Positions 8,427 through 17,624 are shown, numbered from the stretch's first letter. The stretch is 49,358 nucleotides of DNA from Sphingopyxis sp. (GCF_025869345.1 NZ_JAOZVW010000064.1:1-49358); one strand, 5' to 3'. Notes: generated by a model not told the origin, from the letters alone. Numbers and translations are program-made.

Positions 8427-9731
8427 ATGTGGACCTATCATCCCGATCTGCTCGCAAAGCCGGTGCCGCGTTACACCAGCTATCCGACCGCGATGGAGTT
8501 CGTCGAAGACGTCGGCGCCGACGATTATGCGCGCGCGCTCGATGCGGTGGACTCGGCGACGCCGGTCTCGCTCTATGTCCACATCCCCTTTTGCGAGAAT
8601 ATCTGCTGGTATTGCGGCTGCAACACTGGCGCCGCCGGACGCAAGCAGCGGCTCGACGATTATCTGACGGCGCTCCGGGCAGAGATCGCGCTCGTCGCGA
8701 AGCGGCTCGGCGGGCGCGGGCGCATTCGCCGCATCGCCTTCGGCGGCGGCAGCCCGAACGCGATCGCGCCGGTCGAGCTGGTGCGGCTGCTCGACCTGCT
8801 GCTCACCGTCTTCGACGCGCACCGCCCCGACGTCTCGATCGAGCTCGACCCGCGCGGTTTCTCGTCCGAATGGGCGCTGGTGCTCGCGGCGGCGCATGTG
8901 ACGCGCGTCAGCCTGGGCGTCCAGACCTTCGCGCCGCACGTCCAGCAGGCGATCGGGCGCATCCAGCCGCTGTCGCATATCGAGCGCGCCGTCGCGGCGC
9001 TGCGCCTGCGCGACATCGACGCGATCAACTTCGACCTGATGTACGGGCTGCCGGGGCAGGAGCTCGCCGATGTCGACGCGACGATCGACGAGGCGCTGGC
9101 GCTGGCGCCGAGCCGCATCGCCTTTTTCGGCTATGCCCATCTGCCGCAGATGATCGCGCGCCAGCGGCGGATCGACGCGAGCCGGCTACCCGGCCAGCGG
9201 CTGCGTTTCGAGCAGGCCGAACTCGGTTACCGGCGCCTGACCGCCGCCGGCTATGTCCCCGTTGGCTTCGACCATTTCGCGCGTCCCGACGATTCGCTCG
9301 CCGTGGCGGCGCGCGAGGGGCGGGTGAACCGCAATTTCCAGGGCTTTACCGAGGACGACGCCCCCGTCCTCATCGGCTTCGGCGCCAGCGCGATCAGCAA
9401 ATTCCCCGACCTGATCGTCCAGAACGAGAAGAAATCGGGCCCCTATCGCGACCTTGTCGGCGAAGGCCGGCTCGCGGCGGCGCGAGGCGTCCGCGTCGAT
9501 GCGCGGGAGCAGCGCCGGGCCGCGCATATCCGCGACCTGCTGTGCAACGGGCGGGCGCATCTGGACGCCGCTGAGATCGCTTCGGCCCGCGGCGCCCTGT
9601 CGGATTTCGAGCAGAAGGGCGTGATCGAATGGGACGGGGAGGCGCTGGTGATCCGCGATTGCGGCTTGCCTTACGCTCGCCACGTCGCCGCCTGCTTCGA
9701 CGGGATCAGGGGAAATATCGCCGCGGCTTGA
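8427..9731 (+). CDS. hemN: Oxygen-independent coproporphyrinogen III oxidase
   Basis: A 434-residue radical-SAM enzyme. The CX3CX2C cluster motif is C56-C60-C63 (FCENICWYCGC), preceded by the RYTSYPTA motif typical of HemN and followed by GGGSPN. It converts coproporphyrinogen III to protoporphyrinogen IX without oxygen, supplying heme under the microaerobic conditions in which cbb3 oxidase is made. An FNR box directly upstream supports co-regulation with ccoN. The length is slightly short of typical HemN, but all key motifs are present. Confidence 0.92.
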   Translation: MWTYHPDLLAKPVPRYTSYPTAMEFVEDVGADDYARALDAVDSATPVSLYVHIPFCENICWYCGCNTGAAGRKQRLDDYLTALRAEIALVAKRLGGRGRIRRIAFGGGSPNAIAPVELVRLLDLLLTVFDAHRPDVSIELDPRGFSSEWALVLAAAHVTRVSLGVQTFAPHVQQAIGRIQPLSHIERAVAALRLRDIDAINFDLMYGLPGQELADVDATIDEALALAPSRIAFFGYAHLPQMIARQRRIDASRLPGQRLRFEQAELGYRRLTAAGYVPVGFDHFARPDDSLAVAAREGRVNRNFQGFTEDDAPVLIGFGASAISKFPDLIVQNEKKSGPYRDLVGEGRLAAARGVRVDAREQRRAAHIRDLLCNGRAHLDAAEIASARGALSDFEQKGVIEWDGEALVIRDCGLPYARHVAACFDGIRGNIAAA

Positions 9732-9746
9732 GTTGCCCTTTGCCCG

Positions 9747-10658
9747 TCAATGGGTGGCGACGAGCGCCAGGACCACGCCGATGACGACCAGGAACAGCCC
9801 CGCGGCCTCCTGCCAGCGGACGGGTTCGCGCAGATAGAAATGCGCGAAGCCGATGGTGAAGACGACTTCGACCTGCCCGACGATCCGCACCAGCGCGGCG
9901 GGGGCGGCGGCGAAGCCGGTATACCAGCAGGCCGAACCGAGCGCCGACAACAGGCCGACCTGGCTCGACGAGCGCCATGTCCGCCCAACGGCGCGGAGCG
10001 TGTCGCGATCGCGCGCGACGATCCACGCGAGATGAAGCGCGCTTTGCATCGCCATCACGACGACCAGCGTGACGAGCGCCGACGCGACGAGGTCGAGGCC
10101 GGGCAGTTCGGCGGTCGCGAACTTGATCGCGACCGCCGCGAAGGCGAACATCGACCCGGCCCCCAGGCCGTGGAGCGCGGCGGGCTGCCCGAGCGACCCC
10201 AGTATCTCGCGCGCGGTGATCCCGCGTCCGGCCAGCGCGAGCGTCAGCACGCCCGCGACGCCGGCGACAATCCCCACCCAGGCGAGCAGCGGCAGCCGCT
10301 CGCCGAAGAAGAGCGCGGTCACCAGCGCCACCTGAATCGCCTCGGTCTTGGAAAAGGCGGTGCCGACCACGAAGCCGCGATGCCCGAAAGCGAGGATCAG
10401 CAGGATCGTTCCCGCCATTTGCGCGACCGCGCCGACCAGCGCGAAGCCCAGAAAGGCGGGGCCGAGCGCGGGAATCGCGACGGGGTGCGCCCAGAGCCAG
10501 ATGGCCGCGAAGAGCGCCGCAAAGGGCAGGCCATAAAGATAGCGCACGAGACCGGCGCCGCTGACGCTGAGCTCTGCGCGCAGCCGCTGCTGGAGCGCGG
10601 TGCGCCACGCCTGGAACAGGCCCCCGAACAGCGAGGCGGGAAGCCAGATCGGGTTCAT
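9747..10658 (-). CDS. EamA/DMT-family transporter
   Basis: A 303-residue, almost wholly hydrophobic protein with about ten predicted helices in two halves, typical of drug/metabolite transporters of the EamA type. The substrate cannot be told from sequence. It converges on hemN, with 15 nt between stops. Its start at 10658 lies about 100 bp from the first 16-bp operator (10760), so its promoter could be influenced by that site, though the operator more obviously serves the LeuC-like gene. The ribosome site is weak. Confidence 0.8.
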   Translation of the reverse strand: MNPIWLPASLFGGLFQAWRTALQQRLRAELSVSGAGLVRYLYGLPFAALFAAIWLWAHPVAIPALGPAFLGFALVGAVAQMAGTILLILAFGHRGFVVGTAFSKTEAIQVALVTALFFGERLPLLAWVGIVAGVAGVLTLALAGRGITAREILGSLGQPAALHGLGAGSMFAFAAVAIKFATAELPGLDLVASALVTLVVVMAMQSALHLAWIVARDRDTLRAVGRTWRSSSQVGLLSALGSACWYTGFAAAPAALVRIVGQVEVVFTIGFAHFYLREPVRWQEAAGLFLVVIGVVLALVATH

Positions 10659-10759
10659 GCCGCGAAGCCCGCGGTGCGCGTCGCCGGAAGCGGTCCTCTG
10701 TCTAAAATCGTGCGTCTCCCCTCGCGCCTCTTGCCCCGCACCCTGCGTTCGGCCTATAT

Positions 10760-10775
10760 AATTAGTATTCTAAGT
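10760..10775. promoter_or_regulatory. 16-bp palindromic operator, copy A
   Basis: AATTAG-TATT-CTAAGT, one of eight copies with consensus ACTTAG-TATT-CTAAGT. It lies 55 bp before the ATG of the LeuC-like gene. TATAAT at 10757-10762 overlaps it and could be the -10 box, so binding would block RNA polymerase. Confidence 0.8.
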
Positions 10776-10830
10776 AAATAGCGGTCGGGGCGCAACGGTG
10801 CAAATGCGATCGAAAATTGGAAAGGGCAAT

Positions 10831-12294
10831 ATGGAGCCGGCGGATGACGCGGCGAACGGGAAGGCGGGCCGGGCGATGCGGCCGTCCGGCCCCCGCACGC
10901 TCTACGACAAGCTGTGGGATGCCCATGCCGTCGCCGAGGACGATGGCGAGACCCTGCTCTACATCGACCTGCACCTGCTCCACGAAGTGACCTCGCCGCA
11001 GGCCTTCGCGGGGCTTGCGGCGGCGGGGCGGACGGTGCGGCGGCCGGAGCGCGCGCTGGGGCTGTCCGATCACAATGTCCCGACGGCGGGACAGGCGGCG
11101 GGCCCGGCGGGCGTCGCCGACGCCGCGGCGCGGGCGCAGCTCGAGGCGCTCGTCGCCAACACGCGCCGCTTCGGGATCGAGAATTTTCCGATGGGCGATC
11201 CGCGCGGCGGCATCGTCCATGTCGTGGGCCCCGAACAGGGGCGCTCGCAGCCGGGCATGACGATCGTCTGCGGCGACAGCCACACCTCGACCCACGGCGC
11301 GTTCGGGGCGCTCGCCTTCGGAATCGGCACGTCGGAGGTCGAGCATGTGCTCGCGACGCAGACGATCCGCCAGCGCAAGTCGCGCAATATGCGGATCAGC
11401 GTCGAGGGGCGCCTCGCGCCGCACGTCCATGCCAAGGATCTGGCGCTGCACCTGCTCGGGCTGGTCGGAGTCGACGGGGCGACCGGGCATGTCATCGAAT
11501 ATGCGGGAAGCGCGGTGCGCGGACTGTCGATGGAAGGCCGGATGACGCTGTGCAATCTCAGCATCGAGATGGGCGCGCGAGCCGGGCTGGTCGCGCCCGA
11601 CGCGACGACCTTCGCCTATCTCGAAGGCCGGGCGGCGGCGCCGGCGGGCGATGCGTGGACGGCGGCGCTGGCGCGCTGGCGGGCGCTGCCCAGCGACGCA
11701 GCGGCCGTTTTCGATCGCGAGATACGCGTCGATGCCGCCGATGTGGTGCCGATGGTGAGCTGGGGCACGAACCCGTCGCAGGTGATCGGCATCGACGGGC
11801 GGATTCCCGACCCCGCCGGGCTACCGAACGGCGATGCCCGCGACGCCGCCGGGCGCGCGCTCGCCTATATGGCGCTGGCGCCGGGGCAGCCGATCGCCGG
11901 GACGCGGCTCGACCGGGTGTTCATCGGCAGCTGCACCAACAGCCGGATCGAGGATCTGCGCGTCGTCGCGAACATCGTGCGCGGACGCCGCGTCGCGCCG
12001 CATGTCCGCGCGATGGTCGTGCCGGGGTCGGGGCTGGTCAAGCGGGCGGCCGAGGCGGAAGGGATCGATGCCGTGCTGCGCGCGGCGGGCTTCGACTGGC
12101 GCGAGCCCGGATGCTCGATGTGCGTCGGCATGAACCCCGACCGATTGCAGCCCGGCGAACGCTGCGCCGCGACCTCGAACCGCAATTTCGAGAACCGCCA
12201 GGGACGCGGCGGGCGCACCCACCTGATGAGCCCGGCGCTCGCCGCCGCCAGCGCGATCGCGGGGTGCATCGCCGACCCGGCGAGCCTCGATTAG
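10831..12294 (+). CDS. LeuC-like aconitase-family large subunit
   Basis: A 487-residue protein closely resembling the large subunit of 3-isopropylmalate dehydratase. It has [10 protein letters not shown] near the N-terminus, [17 protein letters not shown], and the three 4Fe-4S cysteines C368 (SCTNSR), C428 and C431 (CSMC). I chose ATG 10831 because GGAAAGGG precedes it; GTG 10798 and ATG 10804 are in frame but lie nearer the operator. The partner small subunit is encoded convergently with a 4-base overlap of the stops. Context in a catabolic regulon suggests a paralogue acting on an alkylmalate or C5 diacid rather than leucine synthesis, but leucine synthesis is not excluded. Confidence 0.85.
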   Translation: MEPADDAANGKAGRAMRPSGPRTLYDKLWDAHAVAEDDGETLLYIDLHLLHEVTSPQAFAGLAAAGRTVRRPERALGLSDHNVPTAGQAAGPAGVADAAARAQLEALVANTRRFGIENFPMGDPRGGIVHVVGPEQGRSQPGMTIVCGDSHTSTHGAFGALAFGIGTSEVEHVLATQTIRQRKSRNMRISVEGRLAPHVHAKDLALHLLGLVGVDGATGHVIEYAGSAVRGLSMEGRMTLCNLSIEMGARAGLVAPDATTFAYLEGRAAAPAGDAWTAALARWRALPSDAAAVFDREIRVDAADVVPMVSWGTNPSQVIGIDGRIPDPAGLPNGDARDAAGRALAYMALAPGQPIAGTRLDRVFIGSCTNSRIEDLRVVANIVRGRRVAPHVRAMVVPGSGLVKRAAEAEGIDAVLRAAGFDWREPGCSMCVGMNPDRLQPGERCAATSNRNFENRQGRGGRTHLMSPALAAASAIAGCIADPASLD

Positions 12295-12875
12295 GCTATC
12301 CGCTCGAACCGCGCGATCGCGGCCTCGTGCCGCATCGTCCGCGCGATGTCGTCGAGCCCCTCGATCAGCGTACGCCGGTCGTCGGGGTCGACGTCGAACG
12401 CAATGTCTTCGCCCGATGCGAGCGTGATCCGCAGGTCGATCAGGTCGATGGTCAGCGGCGCGAATTGCGCGAGCGCGACCGCTTCGCGAAGCCGTTCGCA
12501 AACCTCGTCGGGCAGCCGGATCAGCAGCAGTCCGTTCTTGCGCGCATTGTTCGAGAAGATGTCGCCAAAGCTTGGCGCGATAATGCAGCGGATGCCGAAA
12601 TCGGCGAGCGCCCACACCGCATGTTCGCGCGACGATCCGCAGCCGAAATTCCGGTCGGCGATCAGGATTTGGGCATTCCGGCATGGGGCGGCGTTCAGGA
12701 CGAAGGCCGCGCGCTCGGTGCCGTCCGGCGCATAGCGAAGTTCCTGAAAAGCGTGCCTGCCGAGGCCGCTGCGCGACAGCGCCTTCATGAAGCGCGCGGG
12801 AATGATCATGTCGGTATCGACATTGGCGAGCGGCAGCGGCGCGGCCGCCGCCGTCAGCCGGGTGAATTTTTCCAC
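12291..12875 (-). CDS. LeuD-like aconitase-family small subunit
   Basis: A 194-residue protein resembling isopropylmalate dehydratase small subunit. It has [13 protein letters not shown] near the N-terminus and [14 protein letters not shown] in the middle, the signature of the swivel domain. The start is GTG at 12875, with AGAAAGAGA upstream. It faces the LeuC-like gene and overlaps its stop by four bases, so the two subunits come from separate promoters, each with its own 16-bp operator. It is divergent from the first MarR gene. The two would assemble as a heterodimeric hydro-lyase/isomerase. Confidence 0.85.
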   Translation of the reverse strand: MEKFTRLTAAAAPLPLANVDTDMIIPARFMKALSRSGLGRHAFQELRYAPDGTERAAFVLNAAPCRNAQILIADRNFGCGSSREHAVWALADFGIRCIIAPSFGDIFSNNARKNGLLLIRLPDEVCERLREAVALAQFAPLTIDLIDLRITLASGEDIAFDVDPDDRRTLIEGLDDIARTMRHEAAIARFERIA

Positions 12876-12890
12876 GAATCTCTTTCTATA

Positions 12891-12906
12891 ACTTAGTATT
12901 CTAAGT
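12891..12906. promoter_or_regulatory. 16-bp palindromic operator, copy B
   Basis: ACTTAG-TATT-CTAAGT, with perfect 6-bp arms. It sits 16 bp before the GTG of the LeuD-like gene and about 97 bp before the first MarR gene, in the divergent promoter region. It could therefore mediate both repression of the enzyme gene and autoregulation. Confidence 0.85.
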
Positions 12907-13002
12907 ATATGGCAAGAGCGCCCCTGTCCAATATTATCGGTGCGCTGTGGCTATTGCCGCGCGAATCATAGACCCTTAAGGTTCGCGCAAAGGGGACAGT
13001 CC

Positions 13003-13509
13003 TTGACGAAGAAGAACCAGTCTTTCCGGTATCCGGCGGAATATTACACCAACCCGGAAAACAGCATCGGCTATCTCGCGCGCATCGTTTTCCGGTCCTT
13101 TTCGCGCCTGCTCGAACGCAGCACGCTGGCCCATGACGTGTCGGCGGGGCAATGGCGTTTCCTGCGCCAGCTTTGGCGCGAGGACGGCATCACCCAGCGC
13201 GAACTCAGTGAACGGGTGGGGATGCGCGAGCCGACGACGGTGGTGGCGCTGAAGGGGCTCGAAAAGGCGGGTTTCATCACGCGCAAGAAGACGGCGGAGG
13301 ATCGGCGCAAGACCTTCATCTATCTGACGCCGCACGCCAAGAAGCTCGAACTGATCCTCGCGCCGCTGAATGCCGAAGTGCACAAGGTCGCGACCCGCGG
13401 CATGACCGACGAGGAGGTCGAGACGCTCCGGCTTCTGATGCGGCGCGTCGTCGAGAATCTGGCCGACGAAACCGCCAAGCTGTCGACGCTGTCGGACATC
13501 AAGGCCTGA
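13003..13509 (+). CDS. MarR-family transcriptional regulator (first)
   Basis: A 168-residue winged-helix protein. The recognition region ITQRELSERVGMREPTTVVA and the wing TRKKTAEDRRKTFIYLT (with the conserved D-R-R) mark a MarR protein. I chose TTG 13003 because AAAGGGGA sits six bases upstream. Upstream in-frame codons from 12940 lack a ribosome site. It is divergent from the LeuD-like gene and is flanked by operators B and C, which makes it the best candidate for binding the 16-bp palindrome. Members of this family usually release DNA when a small aromatic or acyl-CoA ligand binds. Confidence 0.85.
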   Translation: MTKKNQSFRYPAEYYTNPENSIGYLARIVFRSFSRLLERSTLAHDVSAGQWRFLRQLWREDGITQRELSERVGMREPTTVVALKGLEKAGFITRKKTAEDRRKTFIYLTPHAKKLELILAPLNAEVHKVATRGMTDEEVETLRLLMRRVVENLADETAKLSTLSDIKA

Positions 13510-13548
13510 CCGCGGCGTCAAAAGCGGTTGCGGTGCCTTCCCGAAATA

Positions 13549-13564
13549 GATTAGTATTCTAATC
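13549..13564. promoter_or_regulatory. 16-bp palindromic operator, copy C
   Basis: GATTAG-TATT-CTAATC, perfect 6-bp arms. It differs from the consensus at the outermost bases, but in a compensated, symmetrical way. It lies 19 bp before the TTG of the FMN reductase gene. Confidence 0.82.
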
Positions 13565-13583
13565 ATTTTATCGGGAGGGAAAA

Positions 13584-14159
13584 TTGACCAGGATTGCGGT
13601 TGTCGTGGGAAGCACGCGCGAGGGGTCGTTCAACCGGATGCTCGGAAAGCTCGCTGTCGGGGCGCTGGAGGCGGAAGGCGCCGCCGTCGCCGACGTCGAT
13701 CTCGCCGATTTCGATCTGCCGCTTTATTCGGCGGCGCGCGAAGCCGGGGATTTCCCCGCCGATGCCGAACGGCTGAAGCAGCTGTTCGCGGAACAGGATG
13801 GCCTGCTGTTCGTATCGCCCGAATATAATGGCTCGGTATCGCCCTTGCTCAAGAACGCCATCGACTGGGCGTCGCGCCCGACCGGCGGCGAATCGCTCGT
13901 TGCGCTCAGCGCCTATCGCGGAAAAGCGAGTGCGGTCATGGCGGCGTCGATCAGCCCGTTCGGCGGGCTGCGCGGCCTGATGCATCTGCGCCAGATTCTG
14001 TCGACGATCCAGACATTGGTCATTCCCGAGCAGGTGCTGGTGCCGAACGCCCATGCCGCCTTCGACGCCGACGGCAACCTCGTCGAAGCGCTGCCCGCGA
14101 CGCTGGTCGGCATGACTGCAGCGCGGCTCGTCACGGTGGCAAAGGCTCTCGCTGCTTAG
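13584..14159 (+). CDS. NAD(P)H-dependent FMN reductase family flavoprotein
   Basis: A 191-residue flavodoxin-like reductase. It has VVGSTREGSFNR (phosphate-binding loop for FMN) at the N-terminus and SPEYNGSVSPLLKNAIDW in the middle, both typical of the NADPH:FMN/chromate/quinone reductase family. The start is TTG at 13584 with a strong GGGAGGGA site. It may supply reduced flavin or reduce a quinone-like intermediate; the substrate is not evident. It converges with the second MarR gene (4-base overlap of stops) and has its own operator. Confidence 0.82.
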   Translation: MTRIAVVVGSTREGSFNRMLGKLAVGALEAEGAAVADVDLADFDLPLYSAAREAGDFPADAERLKQLFAEQDGLLFVSPEYNGSVSPLLKNAIDWASRPTGGESLVALSAYRGKASAVMAASISPFGGLRGLMHLRQILSTIQTLVIPEQVLVPNAHAAFDADGNLVEALPATLVGMTAARLVTVAKALAA

Positions 14160-14590
14160 CTCTTGCGCTCGATATTGTCGCCCCAGTCGGCCTCGAGCGC
14201 CGCGAGCAATGCGTCGAACCGGTCGTGGCCGAGCCGCTCGGCGAGCTGATCGGACAGCGCGTCCATCGCGTGCTGCGCATCCTGCCGCATCCGCGCGCCG
14301 GTCGGGGTCAGCGACACGATCATGTGCCGCCGGTCGCCGGGGTCGGGGGTGAGTTCGACCATGCCGAGCCGCACCATCTGGTTGATCGTGCTGTGGATCG
14401 CCTGGCGCGATACGCCCAGATTGCGCGCGATGTCCGATGGGCGCACGATGCCGCTGACGATATTGGTCATGACCATCGATTGCGGCCGGCTGATATCGGG
14501 CCAGCCGCGATCGTGAAGCCGCGACTGAAGGCCTTCGTCGAGCCAGCAGAAGCGCTGGAACAGAGCGATGATAAGCTGATTGGTGCGCAT
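14156..14590 (-). CDS. MarR-family transcriptional regulator (second)
   Basis: A 144-residue winged-helix protein. The helix-turn-helix is IVRPSDIARNLGVSRQAIHSTI and the wing is LTPDPGDRRHMIVSLT, ending with a long C-terminal helix. It is divergent from the acyl-CoA ligase operon and shares the intergenic region that holds operator D, which is about 104 bp from its start. It is a second candidate regulator of the 16-bp site. It is not closely similar to the MarR at 13003. No strong ribosome site is visible. Confidence 0.83.
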   Translation of the reverse strand: MRTNQLIIALFQRFCWLDEGLQSRLHDRGWPDISRPQSMVMTNIVSGIVRPSDIARNLGVSRQAIHSTINQMVRLGMVELTPDPGDRRHMIVSLTPTGARMRQDAQHAMDALSDQLAERLGHDRFDALLAALEADWGDNIERKS

Positions 14591-14693
14591 GGGATGCTGA
14601 CGATATACCCCTGTCGCCGGCGGGCGCCGGCAGGGTCACGCTAGAAGAGCAGGAGACGCGAGGCAAGGCAGGGCGGCGTTGCCAAAGCAAAAT

Positions 14694-14709
14694 ACTTAGT
14701 ATACTATCT
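14694..14709. promoter_or_regulatory. 16-bp palindromic operator, copy D
   Basis: ACTTAG-TATA-CTATCT. Its core TATACT (14700-14705) resembles a -10 box, with TTGCCA at 14679-14684 as a possible -35 at a short 15-bp spacing. It precedes the acyl-CoA ligase operon start by 28 bp. Confidence 0.82.
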
Positions 14710-14737
14710 TTTTAGAGCCGAGGGAGAGAAGCACCGC

Positions 14738-16372
14738 ATGGACGGTTTGATGCAGAATGTGCCACTGACGGTCGATCGGATCATCGACCATGCCGCGAAC
14801 TGGCATGGCGCGCGCGAGATCGTGTCGCGTGATGCCGAAGGGCGCGTCACCCGCACGACCTATGCCGATGTCCGCAAGGATGCGAAGCGCGTCTCCAACG
14901 CGCTCGCGGCGGCGGGAATGAAGCCTGGCGACCGCGTCGCGACGATGGGCTGGAACAGCGCGCGGCATCTGGCCGCCTGGTACGGCGCGGCGGGAATGGG
15001 GGTCGTGCTTCACACGCTCAACCCGCGGCTGTTCCTGGAGCAGATTGCCTATATCGCCAATCATGCCGGTGACCGGCTATTGATCGCCGACCCCGCGACC
15101 GTCGATCTGGTCGAGGAGCTGCTGCCGCAGGTGCCGTCGATCGAGACGGTGATCCTCTTCTGCGACGCGGCCTCGATGCCGAAGACCAGTTTCGCGGCGA
15201 TCGCCTTCGACGACTGGGTCGCGGACCAGCCCATCGAATATGCGTGGGGGGGCTTCGACGAAAATGCCGCCTGCGGGCTCTGCTATACCAGCGGGACGAC
15301 GGGCAATCCCAAGGGCGTGCTCTATTCGCACCGCTCCAATTACATCCATGCGCTGATGACCTTGCAGCGCGACGCGCTGGCGCTGTCGGCGCGCGATACG
15401 GTGCTGCTCGTCGTGCCGATGTATCATGCCAATGCCTGGGGCGTCGTCTATTCGGCGCCCGCGGTCGGCGCGAAACTGGTGCTGCCGGGGCAGCGGATGG
15501 ACGGCGAATCGATCTATGATCTGATCGAGGCGGAGGGCGTCACTTACTCGGCCGCGGTCCCGACGGTATGGCAGATGCTGCTCACCTATATGCAGGAAAA
15601 CGGCAAGCGCTTCACGACGCTGGAACGTGTCACCATCGGCGGCTCGGCGTGCCCCGAATCGCTGATCCGTACCTTCCGCGACGATTATGGCGTCGACGTC
15701 ATCCAGGGCTGGGGCATGACCGAAACCTCGCCGCTCGGCACGGTGTCGGTGCCCAATGCGCCGGTCGCGGCGAAGGGCGACGACGAGCAGATGGCCTATA
15801 AGCTCAAGCAGGGTCGCCTACTCTGCGGGCTGGAGATGAAGCTGGTCGACGATGCGGGCAATCGCCTGCCGCACGACGGCAAGACCCCGGGCCGGCTGAT
15901 GATCAAGGGGCCGACGATCGCGGGCGCCTATTATGGCGGCGATGGCGGCGACGTGCTCGACGCCGAAGGTTTTTTCGACACCGGCGATGTCAGCACGATC
16001 GACGCCGAGGGCTATATGCAGATCACCGACCGCGCCAAGGATGTGGTCAAATCGGGCGGCGAGTGGATCAGCTCGATCGAGATCGAGAATATCGCGATGG
16101 GGCATGACGCGGTCGCCAACGCGGCGGTCGTCGGCATCGCGCATCCCAAATGGGACGAGCGCCCGATCCTGCTCTGCGAGCTGAAACCCGGCGCGAGCGC
16201 GTCCGCCGACGATCTCAAGGCGTATCTCGACGGCAAGATCGCCAAATGGTGGATGCCCGACGACGTGCTGTTCGTGGACAGCATTCCGCTCGGCCCCACG
16301 GGCAAGATCGACAAGAAGGCGATCCGCGCCGGGCTGGAGGGCTATAAGCTGCCCTTTGAGGTCAGCCGTTAA
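14738..16372 (+). CDS. Acyl-CoA synthetase (AMP-forming), AlkK-like
   Basis: A 544-residue ANL-superfamily ligase. It has the phosphate loop YTSGTTGNPKG from Y183, GWGMTETSPLGT as the adenylate motif, a TGD motif (FDTGD), and catalytic K523 in TGKIDKK. Overall similarity is to medium-chain AlkK-type fatty acyl-CoA ligases and to the ligase at 40335. It would activate a carboxylic acid to its CoA thioester in the cytoplasm. It is the first gene of a six-gene run (ligase, hydrolase, kinase, enolase-like, dehydrogenase, hydrolase). The ribosome site GAGGGAGAGAAG is strong. The substrate is unknown. Confidence 0.9.
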   Translation: MDGLMQNVPLTVDRIIDHAANWHGAREIVSRDAEGRVTRTTYADVRKDAKRVSNALAAAGMKPGDRVATMGWNSARHLAAWYGAAGMGVVLHTLNPRLFLEQIAYIANHAGDRLLIADPATVDLVEELLPQVPSIETVILFCDAASMPKTSFAAIAFDDWVADQPIEYAWGGFDENAACGLCYTSGTTGNPKGVLYSHRSNYIHALMTLQRDALALSARDTVLLVVPMYHANAWGVVYSAPAVGAKLVLPGQRMDGESIYDLIEAEGVTYSAAVPTVWQMLLTYMQENGKRFTTLERVTIGGSACPESLIRTFRDDYGVDVIQGWGMTETSPLGTVSVPNAPVAAKGDDEQMAYKLKQGRLLCGLEMKLVDDAGNRLPHDGKTPGRLMIKGPTIAGAYYGGDGGDVLDAEGFFDTGDVSTIDAEGYMQITDRAKDVVKSGGEWISSIEIENIAMGHDAVANAAVVGIAHPKWDERPILLCELKPGASASADDLKAYLDGKIAKWWMPDDVLFVDSIPLGPTGKIDKKAIRAGLEGYKLPFEVSR

Positions 16373-16386
16373 TATGTTCCCCATTT

Positions 16387-16464
16387 TCGTCATCCCGGAC
16401 TTGATCCGGGATCCATTCAACCAGCGTCGAAAATATGGATCCCGGATCAAGTCCGGGATGACGA
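16387..16464. repeat. Palindromic intergenic repeat, family 2
   Basis: Perfect inverted repeat with 29-nt arms at 16387-16415 and 16436-16464 around a 20-nt loop. The arms contain CCCGGACTTGATCCGGGATCC, itself internally palindromic. A related half begins at 49314. It interrupts the six-gene run after the first gene and may attenuate or process the transcript. Confidence 0.9.
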
Positions 16465-16495
16465 TGGTGAGAGATAGCCAGCAGGAGAGAAGCTA

Positions 16496-17623
16496 ATGGA
16501 CCCGAACGGGATCGAAGGACTGGATGTGCAATTCATCGGACGCGTGTCGCCGACGGCGCCGCGCATCCAGGCGGGCGGGCATCCGTGCCAGGGCATTTAC
16601 TGGACCGAGGCGGGCAAGCGGCCGAAGGTCGCGATCATCGCCACCCATTACAATGTCGACTTCTCCGAACATTATATCGCGCCCTATTTCGCGCGCCAGG
16701 GCTTCGGCTTCCTCGGCTGGAACACGCGTTATCGCGGGGTCGAGGATCAGTTCCTGCTCGAACATGCGGTGCTCGACATCGGCGTCGGCATGAAATGGCT
16801 GAAGGAAGAGGCCGGGGTCGAGCAGATCGTCATTCTCGGCAATTCGGGCGGCGGCTCCTTGATGGGCGCCTATCAGGCTGAGGCGATCGCGCCGACGCTG
16901 ACCGACCGGCTGCCTTCGGTGGGGCAGGATGCGCTGGCGCAGTTGGTGAAGGGCGATCTCTATATCAGCTTCAACGCGCATCAGGGACGCCCCGAAGTGC
17001 TGACCGACTGGATGGACGCCTCGGTGATCGACGAGAATGATCCGACTTTGACCGACCCCGAACTCGACCCGTTCAACCCCGACAACGGCCCGCCCTATTC
17101 GGAAGACTTTATCGCCAGATATCGCGCCGGCCAGCGCGCCCGCAACCAGCGCATCACCGACTGGGCGAAGGCCGAGCTCGCGCGCCTGAACGCGGCGGGC
17201 ATTCCCGACCGCATCTTCCCGATGTTCCGCTGCTGGGGCGACATCCGCTGCGTCGATCCGGCGATCGACCCGTCCGACCGCAAGCCCAACTGGTGCTATC
17301 GCGGCGACCCCAAGATCGCGAACCGCACGCCCAGCATCGGGCGCGCCAATACGATCAAGACGTGGCTCAACATGTGGAGCCTCGAAACCTCGCCGTGCCA
17401 GGGTCAGCCGCATCTCGCCAAGCACGACACACCCGCGCTGGTCGTGCAGGGGACGGCCGATACCGGCGTCTTTCCCAGCGACGCGCGGAAAATATTCGAC
17501 TTCCTCGGGTCCAGCGACAAGAAACTCGAACTGATCAAGGGCGCGCATTATTTCGAGGATTCGATCGAAGAGCGCCAAAATGCCGCCGATCTGGTCGGCG
17601 CGTGGATCCGGGAGAAGCTCTGA
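16496..17623 (+). CDS. Alpha/beta-hydrolase, substrate unknown
   Basis: A 375-residue cytoplasmic alpha/beta-hydrolase with no signal peptide. The nucleophile elbow is GNSGGG with S117. A candidate acid is in QGTADTGVFPS and the candidate His is in KGAHYFED near the C-terminus. The large insertion between strand 5 and the C-terminal part (about residues 140-290) forms an unusually big cap. It could cleave an ester, a thioester or a C-C bond. GGAGAGAAG precedes the ATG. The next gene starts 1 nt after the stop. Confidence 0.82.
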   Translation: MDPNGIEGLDVQFIGRVSPTAPRIQAGGHPCQGIYWTEAGKRPKVAIIATHYNVDFSEHYIAPYFARQGFGFLGWNTRYRGVEDQFLLEHAVLDIGVGMKWLKEEAGVEQIVILGNSGGGSLMGAYQAEAIAPTLTDRLPSVGQDALAQLVKGDLYISFNAHQGRPEVLTDWMDASVIDENDPTLTDPELDPFNPDNGPPYSEDFIARYRAGQRARNQRITDWAKAELARLNAAGIPDRIFPMFRCWGDIRCVDPAIDPSDRKPNWCYRGDPKIANRTPSIGRANTIKTWLNMWSLETSPCQGQPHLAKHDTPALVVQGTADTGVFPSDARKIFDFLGSSDKKLELIKGAHYFEDSIEERQNAADLVGAWIREKL

Positions 17624-17624
17624 C

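Noticed and set aside
10831..12875. Annotation as leucine biosynthesis leuCD
   Set aside because: Convergent arrangement, MarR-type operators and lack of leuA/leuB nearby make this doubtful, so no gene symbols were given, although leucine synthesis is not excluded.
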